Of a stretch of 64,000 bases of DNA, positions 25,861 through 37,850 are shown one piece after another. Position 1 is the stretch's first letter. The number at the start of each line of letters is the position of its first letter. A program made the position numbers and the translations under genes. The DNA is from Symsagittifera roscoffensis (lineage: Eukaryota; Xenacoelomorpha; Acoela; Convolutidae). The stretch spans positions 22,463,254 through 22,527,253 of the forward strand of contig NC_087065.1 of assembly GCF_963678635.1 (NCBI RefSeq). Direction: 5' to 3'. The notes under the pieces are model-generated. The model did not search any database, was not told the origin of the DNA, and was given only the letters and a program-made list of their open reading frames with translations.

Positions 25861-26335
25861 GAAATTTCGTACCTGAGGAGGAGGTCAAGGATTTTTGAGG
25901 GAGTCGAAAGTTACAAAGAAGCTGCAAAAAAATTATGAAGAATAAAAATGCTATTTTAAAAGTATCTATGACAAAAAAAAATACAAAATTGCAAAAATAG
26001 AGAAAAGTTTTGAATTGATCATTTTAAAATATTGAACTGGTCGAGAGAAAAGCGTTTCAAAAATGATTTGTTTCGTGAAAACATTTCTAATTTTTCGAAA
26101 TTTTGTTACCTGAGTTTGAGGTCAAGGCTTTTTGAGGGAGTCAAAATTTAAAAAGAAGCTGCAAAAAACTATGAAGAACAAAAATGCTATTTTAAAAGTA
26201 TCTATGACAAAAAAAATACAAAATTGCAAAAATTGAGAAAATTTTTGAAATAATCATTTTAAAATATTGAGCTGGTCGAGAGAAAAGCGTTTCACAAATG
26301 ATTTGTTTCGTGAAAACATTTCTTATTTTTCGAAT
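25861..26335. repeat. 237 bp tandem duplication
   Basis: Two copies (about 25861-26097 and 26098-26335) share ACCTGAG, GAGGTCAAGG.TTTTTGAGGGAGTC, AAAATGCTATTTTAAAAGTATC and GGTCGAGAGAAAAGCGTTTCA. They differ by a few percent. There is no coding role. Confidence 0.8.
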
Positions 26336-26801
26336 TGAAAATTGAGTGTGGTCGGATTGTTCATTGATTTTTGACAAGTGAGTTGCATATGGACAGTTTT
26401 TGGTGAAGAAAAGTCTGGAGGTCTAGGAATTAGCTTGCTAGTTTTGTTTTTATTTATTGGATGGCTAAGGGTTTTGTGAAATTGTATCGACTTTAGTCTA
26501 TATGATCATGTCGGATTTTGTCTTATTCAATTTTTGTCATTGGGGGAACTGTGGGGTATAAGTTGAGACAACATTGTTGAATTCTGTACCGGGTGATAGG
26601 GGATGGTTGTAACATTTACATTATGTTCATTTAAATTGTCAAATATGAGAGTATTGCTTTTTTTGACCTGCAGGTTTTTTAGTTATGGTTTCGTATGTAT
26701 TTGAAGCTAGTAGTTTGTCGGCTAGTGAAGTGGTGTCAAAATGGGGTGATAATTCGAAATAATTTTGATTGGTTGAATTTGAACTAGTTGTTCAAAGTTT
26801 A

Positions 26802-29800
26802 AAATGAAATATTGAGAAAAAAATTGATATCAAATGAAATGATTTGAATTTAATGAATGTATTTTAATTAATTAGGGGGGTTTTCTGAAATTCAACTTTC
26901 TTTAAAATTTTAGATTTAGGAATGAAAATTTTATAATCTTTTCGTGGTTGACTTCGGAGTCGTGATGATATGCATTGTTGTGATTTTTTTTTGTTTCAGA
27001 AGTTTTTTCTTCTGGTTCGCGGTTAATCCTTTCTTTTTGAGGTATTTACTTTTGGTTAATCACTATAATTTCTTGCAGAGTGGTTTCAATTATTTGTTTG
27101 TCATTAGTTTTTCGTAAAAATGATGATGATTTAAAGGTTGATTTTTCTGTTGGTCATTCATTTCTGAGAGTTTTTATACAATTTTTAGTCATGTAAAGGA
27201 GTATAATTGTGTTAATTCACGAATGTAGTATGCTGAATGATAGTTTCTATGTTAAACTATTTCTTTTTTATAGAATCACTTAGTTATGTGTAAAATCTCT
27301 GGGTTTGTCATTTATTTGGTATGGTCCTTTTCGAATAGAATGCAATTTTTAGATTTTCTTTTTTGTGTTATAAAATTTGGGATTAAAACATATCTCCGAC
27401 TTTTGAATTGGTGGCTGGTGTGAAACGTGAATTTAATTGTGATTAAGTATTTTGTCATTGTAATAGCTTTTTGTCTATGTTCTGATAAACTTCCTTGTTT
27501 TTTATCTCGATTTAGAATACATTTTGTATGTTTTCCGGCGGCTAATTTTAGGACTTGTGGATGATGAAAATGATCTTCCTCGTGTGTATGTAATGGTAGT
27601 TAAAACAAATTGAACATTTAGTAAGTTAACAATAACCTTGTGCGTTTCTTGAGGAGTTTGCCGTGAATATTATTGGTTTTCGAGATTTCTGATTGAAAAC
27701 CATTTCATATGTTGATATTCCTACAGTTGTTGTTATTTGTGAATTATAAGATAACAGAAATAGTTTGCGTCAGCTGACCATTCGGTGTATTTATTATCGT
27801 TTCCATTCATGATACATCTAAGATATTCCTGTAGGGAACGATTCAAACCTTCGACTAAACCTTGAGATCATGGGTCATGGGGTGTTCGGGATTTATGTCT
27901 AATGTTCGAAAGATTGCATATATTGATGATTTCAATATTTATGAATTCAGTGCCATTGTCCGTGATAAGTATTTCTGGAAATCCAAAGTTGGCTATCCAA
28001 TGTTCGTAGAGTGTTGTGTATGCATAATAAGCAATACAATGAGGTACAGAGTTGAGCGTTACGTAGTGGGTAAATGCATCAACTATTACCGTTATGTATG
28101 AGTTTCCTTCTCAGGAGGGCAATAAAGGGCCCTTGTGTCAAATGGTTTTTCTGTGGTTAAAATAAAAACTTTGTCTTTTAAACTCCTGTTTTTCTGCCAA
28201 ATGTTTTTGGTGTGAATATGGTTTATTTAGTTGACTTGTTATGCATTCATTACATAAAACTTTTAGCAAAATTGGTGCATTTGGAAAAAATAAGTTCTGA
28301 AAAAATTTTGAGTTTGTTTTTTACCGATCCTATCTGTCCTTTTGTGTTTGGGGAATGTGATATGTGAAACGCTAGAAGTATCATGCTCAATGGTAGACAA
28401 AGTACTTTTGTTTCTGGGGTTTGATATTCCAAAAAATTATTATTCTCATTTTTTGTTGTGTTAATGAATTTTCTGAAATAACTAAGGGGTGTTTTTTTCC
28501 TAAGATTGTGATATCTCTTTTTATAATTGTTTTTATAGTTATGCCAGGGTTTAAGTTGTCTAATTACAGGTCAAGGTTTTGGTTTTTTGTAATAACTCTA
28601 GTGTTATTTTTTCTGTAATTGGTAGAAAAACGTTTTGATTTTCGGTTTTTGAGAGAGGTATATTGTCTAACGGGTATTGAAATTTAAAAAAAAATTTGTA
28701 GTGTACTTCGATTTTCAATCTGGGGGACCTGGTAAATTATGCTATCAGTTAGGTTTTCTTTTTTTATTGAAGGAACAAATTTTTTTTCCATATAAATTTG
28801 GTTAGGGTGATTTTTGATGTGAGTTGTTTTTGATCTATGATGAGTATGGTATTGGTTTCAATGTAGAATTTCCTAGATGAAGTTTTTGTTTCATCAAAAC
28901 GTTTTTGGTGTTCTAATTTTCATTCAATATTGTTTTGCTATCCAACAATTTTGTAAAACAGTCTTAGATATAGTTACATTTTGTAGACATATTCACCTAA
29001 GGAATTTACAATCCAAGAAATTCATGGATAAGCTTTTTATTTGATGGGGGTTGAAGTTTCAATATAGCATCTATTTGCGATTTTAATGGAGTGATTTTGT
29101 TACCATCAATAATTTGTCCAAGGAATTTAACACGGTTGAGAAAGAAATATGATTTACCTGGGGCTGCTTTCATGTTTTCTTTAAGTAGAATCTGATGATA
29201 CTTAAATAATATTTTAAACATTTCGTGTTTTGTTTGTGATTGTATAAAAACATTGTCTAGATATGTAATAATATTCATACTGAGACTGAGTGGTCAAAAA
29301 ACTTTGCTCATAAAGGCTGAAAAAGATGCTGGTCCTATGGAAGTTCCTTAGAAAAGTCTATTAATTTGTATTGTTGGTTTCCAACAACGAATTGTGTTAA
29401 GCGTCGTGATTGTTTATCTGATGGCATTTGATTATATACGCTGTTCTTGTCAGCTCTTATATAATAATCTTCAATTATTTCAGTTCAAATTACCTGGAAT
29501 TGTTCTATGGGCCAATTACACTTAGATTCATTGATTAGTGAATTGAGATATCTAGCGTCTAAAATAATTTTGTCTGATTCGCCTTTAGTGAGCATGATAA
29601 CAGGGCTTATGAAGGTTTTTTTTCGGTTATTTTTCTTTGGTTACCGGTGAGATAATTTCAAACTGTTCCAGAATGTCTAGTAGTCTGCTTACTTTGTCTT
29701 TTAGATGACTTGATACTTTCCTTGCTCGTTGCTTTTTGAAAACTGTGTCAGGTTTAAGAGGTAGACGTAATGGTGAATTTACTTTTACAACGTCGAAATT

Positions 29801-31217
29801 AGATGTAGCATAAATCATTGGGTATTTTAGTAATAGTTCTGCTAATAGATTAAATTCTTGTTGATTAATTTGAGAATGTTGAAATTTGAACATTGTGAGA
29901 AGTTTTTGTTGATCACTTGTGTATTTCGAATATTGAAATAATTGTTCAAAATAACGTGTTTTTGTGAAATAGTCTGTATTTCGTTTAGAGTCGTTTGTTA
30001 TATTACTAATGGATGTTTCTTCATTAAGAAATGTCGACTGACAATTGTCTAGTAGTTTTGAAATGTTATTCACTTCAAATGTTCTTTCTTCTGTTGAGTA
30101 AGCTGATGCATTTATTTCGCAATATCCTAGAAGTCATAGGGGCAATGTAATTTTGTGTGCTGAATTGTTGTGTAAGTGTAAAGAGAATTTGTCTGAATCT
30201 GTATCTTTGTATATATAAAGGATGAGATTGTTAACTGAAAAACATATGGATTGGTTTGAATTTAAGTTCAGACATGTATAGCTGATGTTTTTTTTTGATC
30301 AGCATTATTTTGATGTACTTGATTTATAGAAAAATTGTATACTTTTCCTGATAATGGCTTCATGTGTTTGCATTGTTTATTGTAAATAGGGTAAATTTTT
30401 GAGAAAAATGGGGTTTGTTTATTAAGTCTTTGAAAGAAGGTTAGAGGTGTAATATTCATTCTTGTATGCCTGTCTTTCATTTGTAATTTGCTATTTAAAG
30501 TTTTAATAGGGGGAATCTACTTTGTAATAAACGGTGTTCCAGCGATTTTGCGTTTTATATCTGTGATATAGAATATTTGTTTGAAAGATTTTTTCAAGTG
30601 TTTATTTTGTTCAATTGTTCGGTTTGGAACTAGGTTTAATTGGACTTTTAAATAATTTATAAGACTTGATTTTTGTGATGTGGCTAATTTATTTGAAGTT
30701 TTTGAAAGTGATAGTTTTGGGTGCAGAGTTTTGATTTCATTCCATATGGTGATGTTTATAATACTTGATTCTGCTCCTGAATCAATTACGAAATCAGTTT
30801 CAAGGTCTGGTGATTGAAAATCTTTTCTTTGGGCTTTCTAAGAGAAGTGGAATTGTCCAAATTTTTTTTTTAGGTAGTTGTATTATATTTGTCGTATTTT
30901 GATATATGTTGCTCATATTTGGACTGCTTTTAATAAATTCGGGAGGTTATATGTTTGATTTTGGCTATTGTTTTTCTTTTCGAGCTATTGGCCATTGTTT
31001 GTTTTTTTTTGAGACTGAAAATGCTTACTTTGTTTTGATAATAATTCGAATGGTTGGTGTATCGTATTAGTTTTCAATTTGAAGCACGTTTAATAAAAGC
31101 GTATTTTCTGTTTCGCTTTCGACATCAAATAGTGATTTCAGTTTGTTCTAGTTTATCTACTAGTTTTCAAAAACCTATGTCGGGTTCTCGAATTGATGAT
31201 GGATGCTATGCTCTCTT
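26802..31217 (-). pseudogene. gag-pol copy A (protease, RT, integrase) of the giant element
   Basis: On the minus strand, from the right: a protease with an intact DSGA active site (30772-30783), the RT N-terminal part (29627-30073), the RT palm (29006-29278: IITYLDNVFIQSQ, KFLGQIIDGN) and integrase (zinc-finger part near 28250-28432; TDNGTEF core near 27940-27980). The catalytic YxDD reads YLDN (29252-29263). Many stops and shifts break the frames. The copy begins inside the end of gag and joins copy B at about 31218, where ATGCTCTC is followed directly by the start of the next unit. The protein would be a Ty3/gypsy-type polyprotein (established motif order). Confidence 0.75.
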
Positions 31218-34200
31218 TTTAAAATGAAATATTGAGAACAAAATTGATATAACTTGAAATGATCTGAGTTTAATGAATGTATTTTAATTAAATAGGGGGG
31301 TTTTCTGAAATTCAACTTTCTTTACAATTTTAGATTTTGGATTGACAGTTTTATAATCTTTTCGTGGTTGACTTCGGAGTCGTGATGATATGTATTGTTG
31401 TGATTTTTTTTTGTTCTTGCGGTTAAATTTGTTCTTCTGGTTCGCGGTTAATCCTTTTTTTGAGGTATTTTATTTTTGGTTAATCACTGTAATTTCTTGC
31501 AGAGTGGTTTCAAATATTTGTTTTCATTAGGTTTTGGTTAAAATTATGAACAATGTAAAGGTTGATTTTTCTGTTGGTCATTCATTTCTGAGGATTTTTT
31601 TTTACAATTTTTAGTCACGTAAGGGAGTATAATTGTGTTAATTCGCGAAGGGCGTTCTTTTTTGGGTGTTATGCCAAATGATAGTTTCTATGTTGAACTA
31701 TTTTTTTTTTCTAGAATCACTTAGTTATGTGTAACATCTGTGGATTTGTCAATTGTTTGGCATGGTCTTTTTCGGATAGAATGCATTTTTTAGATTTTCT
31801 TTTTTGTGATATAAATTTTGGGATTAAAACAATTTCTCCAATTTTTGAATTGGTGGCTGGTGTGAAACGTGAATTTATTTGTGATTGAGTATTTTGTCAT
31901 TGTAATAGCTTTTTGGCTACGTTCTGAAAAGTTTCCTTGTTTTTTATCTCGATTTAGAATCCGTTTTGTATGTTTTCCAGCGGCTAATTTTAGGACTTGT
32001 GGGTGATGACAATGACCTTCATCGTGTGTATGTAATGGTAGTTAAAACAAATTGAACCTTTAGTAGGTTAACAATAACCTTGTGCGTTTCTTGAGCAGTT
32101 TGCTGTCAATATTATTGGTTTTCGTGGTTTTTGATTGAAAATCATTTCAAATGTTGATAGTCCTACAGTTGTTGTTATTTGTGAATTATAAGCTAACAGA
32201 AATAGTTTTACGTCAGCTGACCATTCGGTGTTTTTATTATTGTTTCCATTCATGGTACATCTAAGATATTCCTGTAGGGAACGGTTCAAATCTTCGACTA
32301 AACCATTAGACCATGGGGCATGAGGTGTTCGGGGTTTATGTCGAATATTAAAAAGATTGCATAAATTGATGATTTCATTTTTTATGAATTCAGTGCCATT
32401 GTCTGTGATAAGTTTTTCTGGTAATCCAAAATTGGCTATCCAATGTTCGAAGAGTGTTGTGTATGCATAATAAGCAATACAATGAGGTACAGGGTTGAGT
32501 GCTACCTAGTGGGTAAATGCATCACCTATTACCATTATGTATGAATTTCCTTCTCAGGAGGGCGATAAAGGGCCCTTTGTGTCAAATGATTTTCTGTGAT
32601 TAAAAAACAAACGTTGTCCTTTAAACTCCTGTTTTTCTGCCAAGTGATTTTGGTGTGGATATGGTTTATTTAGTTGATTTGTTATGCATTTATTACATAA
32701 AACTTGAATCGAAATTGATGCATTTGGAAAAAAGAAGTTCTGAAAAAAGTTTGAATATGTTTTTTCTGATCCTATATGTCCTTTTTTATTTAGGGGAAGT
32801 GAAATGTTAAATGCTAGAAGTATCATACTCAATGGTAGACAGGTTACTTTTGTTTCTGGGGTTTGATTTTCCAAAAAAAAATATATTATTTTCATTTTTT
32901 GTTGTGTTATTGAATTTACTGAAATATCTAGGAGGTGTTTTTTTCCTAAAATTGTGATATCTCCTTTCATAATTTTTCTTTTATATTTATGCCAGTGTTA
33001 AAGTTGTCTATTTACAGGGTCAAGGTTTTGCTATTTTGTAATAATTCTAGTGTTAATTTTTTTGTAATTGGTAGAAAAATGTTTTGAATTTCGGTTTTTG
33101 GGAGACGTAATTTGTCTAAAGGTTCTTGAAATTTAAAAACTTTATTTTTGGTGTACTTCGAAATTAAAACTGGGGGACCTGGTAAATGTATCCCATCAGC
33201 TAAGTTTTCTTTTTCTATTAAAGGGACTAATTTTTTTCCATAAAATTTTGGTTAGGGTGATTTTTGTTGTGTGTTGTTTTTGGTGTATGATGAGTATGGT
33301 ATTGGTTTAAATGTAGATTTTTCTAGATATAGTTTTTATTTCATCAAAACGTTTCTGGTGTTCTAATTTTCTTTCAATATTGTTTTGCTATCCAGCAATT
33401 TTGTAAAACAGTCTTAGATATAGTTGCACTTTGTAGACATAATTACCTAAGAAATTTACAATCCAAGAAATTCATGGATAATCTTTTTATTTGATGGGGG
33501 TTGAAGTTTCATTATAGCATCTATTTGCGATTTTAATGGAGTGATTTTGTTACCATCAATAATTTGTCCAAGGAATTTAACACGGTTGAGAAAGAAATAT
33601 GATTTACCTGGGGCTGCTTTCATGTTTTCTTTAAGTAGAATCTGATGATACTTAAATAATATTTTAAACATTTCGTGTTTTGTTTGTGATTGTATAAAAA
33701 CATTGTCTAGATATGTAATAATATTCATACTGAGACTGAGTGGTCAAAAAGTTTTGCTCAAAAAGGCTGAAAAAGCTGCTGGTCCTATGGAAGTTCCTTA
33801 GAAAAGTTGGTTTCCAACAACGAATTGTGTTAAGCGTCGTGATTGTTTATCTGATGGCATTTGATTATATACGCTGTTCATGTCAGCTCTTATATAATAA
33901 TCTTCAATTATTTCAGTTCAAATTACCTGGAATGGTTCTATGGGCCAATTACACTTAGATTCATCGATTAGTGAATTGAGATATCTAGCGTCTAAAATAA
34001 TTTTGTCTGATTCGCCTTTAGCGAGATTGATAACAGGGTTTATGAAGGTTTTGTTTCGGTTGTTTTTCTTTGGTTACTGAGGAGATAATTTCATACTGTT
34101 CCAGAATGTCTAGTAGTCTGTTTACTTTGTCTTTTAGGTGGCTTGATACTTTCCTTGCTCGTTGCTTTTTGAAAAATGCGTGAGGTTTAAGAGGTAGTTG

Positions 34201-37200
34201 TAATGGTGAATTTATTTTTCCAACGTCGAATTTAGATGAAGCATAAATCATTGGGTATTTTAGTAATAGTTCTGCTAATAGATCAAATTCTTGTTGATTA
34301 ATTTGAGAATGTTGAAATTTGAACCTTGTGAGAAGTTTTTGTTGTTCACTTGTGTAATTCGAATATTGAAATGTTTGTTTAAAATAACGTGTTTTTGTGA
34401 AATAGTCTGTATTCCGTTTAGAGTCGTTTTTTATATTACTAATGGATATTTCTTCGTTAAGAAATGTCGATTGCCAAATGTCTATTAGTTTCGAAATGTT
34501 ATTCACTTCAAATGTTTTTTTTTCTGTTGGGTAAGCTGTTGCATTTGTTTCGCAATATCCTAGAAGTCTTAGGGGCAATGTGATTTTGTATCGTGAATTG
34601 TTGTGTGCGTGTAAAGTGATTTTGTCTGAATCTGTATCTTTGTATATATAAAGGAGGAAAATTTTATTCTAAAAAACTTATGGATTGAATTAAATTTAAG
34701 GTCAGACATGTAGAGCTCTTGTTTTTTTTTGATCAACGTTATATTGATGTACTTGAATTAAAGAAAAATTCTATACTTTTCCTGATAATGGTTTCAAGCG
34801 ATTGCGTTGTTGATTGTATATAGGGTATTTTTTTGAGAAAAAAGGTGTTTGTTTATTAAGTCTCTGAAGAAGTGTTAGAGGGTTAATATTCATTCTTTTA
34901 TACCTGTGATTTATTTATACTTTGCTATTTAAAATATTATTAGGGATAATATAATTTCTAATATGTTCCAGCGATATTGTGTTTTGTATCTGTGATATGG
35001 AATATTTGTTTGAAAGCTTTATTCAAATGTTTATTTTAATCAATTGTTTGGGTTGGAACTAGGTATAATTGGACTTTTCCATAATTTATAAGACTTGACC
35101 CATGTCCTGTGGCTAATTTATTTGAAGTTTTTGAAGGTGATAGTTTTGGATGCAGAGTTTGGATTTCATTCCATGTGGGGATGTTTATAATACTTGATTC
35201 TGCTCTTGAATCGGTTAGGAAATCATTTTCAAGGTCTGGTGATTGAAAATCTTTACTCTTTGGGCTTTCTAAGAGAAGTGGAATAGTCCAAATTTTTTCT
35301 TTAGGTGGTTGCATTTTATTTGTCGTATTTTGATATATGTTATTCACCTTTGGACTGTTTTAAATATTTTTTCGAGGTTATCTGTTTGATTTTGGCTATT
35401 GTTTGTCTTTTCGAGCTATTGGCTATTGTTTGTCTTTTCAAGACTAGAAATGCTTGCATTGTCTTAATAATAATTCGAAATATTGGTTTATCGAAATAGT
35501 TTTCAATTTGAAGCATGTTTAATAAAAGCGTTTTTTCTGTTTCGCTTTTGTCATTAAATAGTGTTTTCAGCTTGTTCTAGTTTACCTACTAGTTTTCAAA
35601 TACCTATGTCGGGTTCTCGAATTGATGAATGGATGTGATGCTCTCGTTTTTAATGCAATTTTACGTAGTTGTGGTGTTAGAGTCATCATTATTACTTCTG
35701 TCATTTTCGTTTTTTTGTTATCATGCGTATTAAGAGAGTAAGCTTTGCTTACTAATGTTTCAATTCTTACTGCGAGTTTTTTTTGTTTCGTATGGGAGTC
35801 TACAGATTGCGTTACATAGGACTCTTTGGTGTTGTTTATTTCTTTCAGAGTCGCACAATTTTGAAAATTTTTGAAAGAATCTTTTCCAGTCTGATTTAAT
35901 GTCTATAGGTAGAACCTAAAAGATTTTTTAGGCTGCGCCATTAAGTGTGGTTTGGATTAGAGCTGTACGTCTATGTATCCAATTTTGATGAAGTGACATA
36001 TTTACTGGTTCAGGTCCTTTATTTAAAACCAAATTAGCTGTGACTGCGTTTAAATAGACTTCTACTGACATGGAAAACTTTTGCTACGATCTGTTGTAGT
36101 TAGTCATTGACCATTGAAAAAAATGAGTGGGGGGCTTGTTGAGGTTTCCTGTGGTTGATTTTGACTGCTTATGTAGGAGGGTTTTGTTATTTGTCTTTTC
36201 GCAAAAAAAAAATCATAACTATGATCTGAAAAATTACTTTTATTTGAATATTTTTGTTTATTAGATTGTTTTGTTTTTGTTAACGGCCTATATGTGTGGT
36301 AATTCATCTGTGAATATTTTGGGGCAACAGATGGTTTTACTGTTGATTGAATTGTTGTCTGGGGAAATGGAGTCTTTTTTATGTGATGCAGTAAGAGTAG
36401 GATGAACACGAGAAACGCTTTGTTGAGTTGTTGTAGGCATTGTTTAAACTACTTCCTCGTTAATGAAAAGTGATGGGGTTTGAATATCTCGTTGTGTAAA
36501 GTTTCTTGTGTTGATGAATGTGGAGTTCAGATTTTTGTTTCCTGTTCTATCAGCTCAGTGAACATTGCCTTATTATTTAAAGATGTTGCATCAATAGTAA
36601 GTGGAGTAACTCTTGCATAATCTTTGTGTACAAAAATAAGGGTAATTGCTGCTCTTGATATACCAATTAATAAAGGAAGGATGAGACTAAGCAGGGACCG
36701 AAAGATTTTTTGTTTGATCGGCTAGTATAGTTTCATCGTGTGAACTTTGTGGTCGGAAAATTTTTGCTGATGTTGAAATGAAATCTATATTGTGAACAAA
36801 ATAATCAATTATAAATCATGCTAACATTCGTTGTAAGTCAAGTTTCACATTTTGTGATATGTCAGTAACAGTGAGGTTTTCACGGATTGTATCTAAAAAT
36901 TTCGAGAAAAGAGAAGTTTCATGTCTTACAGTTGAGTGTCGGCATGTTTGAAGTGGTGATTCATTTTGTATTTCTCCTAATTCTAATATAGATATAAAAC
37001 TACAAATCAAAGAGAAAACATCGTTTCAAAAGATTGACTTTGCTCTTTTGAATTTTGATGTTGTTTATTCAATATGTATTCTGTGAAGACTTTTAAGAAT
37101 TCTATTTCTATGTCATCTGTTTGAGTTTGATGTGTGGTTTGTTTTGGTTGTGATGGCATAATTTCGATACTGAATCTTCCGGAGTATGAGGTGATATCAC

Positions 37201-37850
37201 ATACGCTTTTAATGCAATGGTCAAGAATTTTTCTTATTCTTCTTATTTCGAAAAATGCCTGTTTGCATGCATGACTGTTTCCTTTTTCGAATAATTTTGC
37301 TATTAAATTGTGACAAAATTGTACTTGTTCTCGAATGATATCACTTTTTGGATAGATAAAGAGGAAATATTGAGTCATCGTCAAAACTTTTGTCGTATTC
37401 GATCATTTTTTGTTTCTTAGAACTGTTAATGTGTAATTTTCAATGAGCCTTGTCGGCTCATTCCAATTATATAGTCGTACCGCTTTATTAATATATGACT
37501 TTTTAATTTTGCGTTTGCATTTAATTGATGATAGTGATGTAAATTCTGAGAAAAAAAAACTTTTTTGTTGACCTATCGGGATATTTTTATCTATTGAGTC
37601 TTTTAGATTCTAAAGTTTTTGTTTTGTTGTTGTATCTGATTCTGAAAAACGTTACTGTTTTTCAAAATTTTCTTTTAAAATCCGTTTTTGTTCTGCTATG
37701 ATTGTTTTTTTGCAAGTTTGTCTTCTTGATCTGATATATCATAATGTTTGTCAGTGCGGTGTGATTACAAGATCATATCTATCGTTTTCGACATAGGGTT
37801 TAGAATGATGGATGCAATCTCGGAGGTTAGAAATTTTGTTTCAAATGATT
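31218..37850 (-). pseudogene. gag-pol copy B (most complete) of the giant element
   Basis: On the minus strand: gag-like frames (37007-37384, 36816-37010, and a Ser/Asn/Gln-rich one at 36104-36409), protease (35036-35347), RT (34018-34578 and 33456-33728) and integrase (32554-32970 with the zinc-finger part and FDTKGPLSPS; TDNGTEF near 32380-32410; PHAPWSNGLVED near 32285-32330; tail 32068-32289). The integrase D, D and E are readable. The protease motif is DSRA (35201-35212), with Gly replaced by Arg. The RT motif is YLDN (33702-33713). Both changes would abolish activity. Frames are interrupted throughout. Confidence 0.8.

Larger units (their letters stand above)
20100..26801 (-). mobile_element. 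3' internal region of the giant element (env/accessory position), decayed
   Basis: Minus-strand frames are short and broken. One frame (22654-22989) starts MTSDQPDPPSP; a proline-rich frame lies at 22986-23219. Another (24525-24818) ends in a hydrophobic segment (FRFILHIYLFMVFF) that could be a membrane anchor. The frame at 21953-22165 (YTYYKFIQGH) has a counterpart in the plus-strand relic at 13.2-13.8 kb. So this region belongs to the family and is not random insertion. No known env family is recognisable. An env-like or accessory gene is inferred from position only. Confidence 0.45.
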
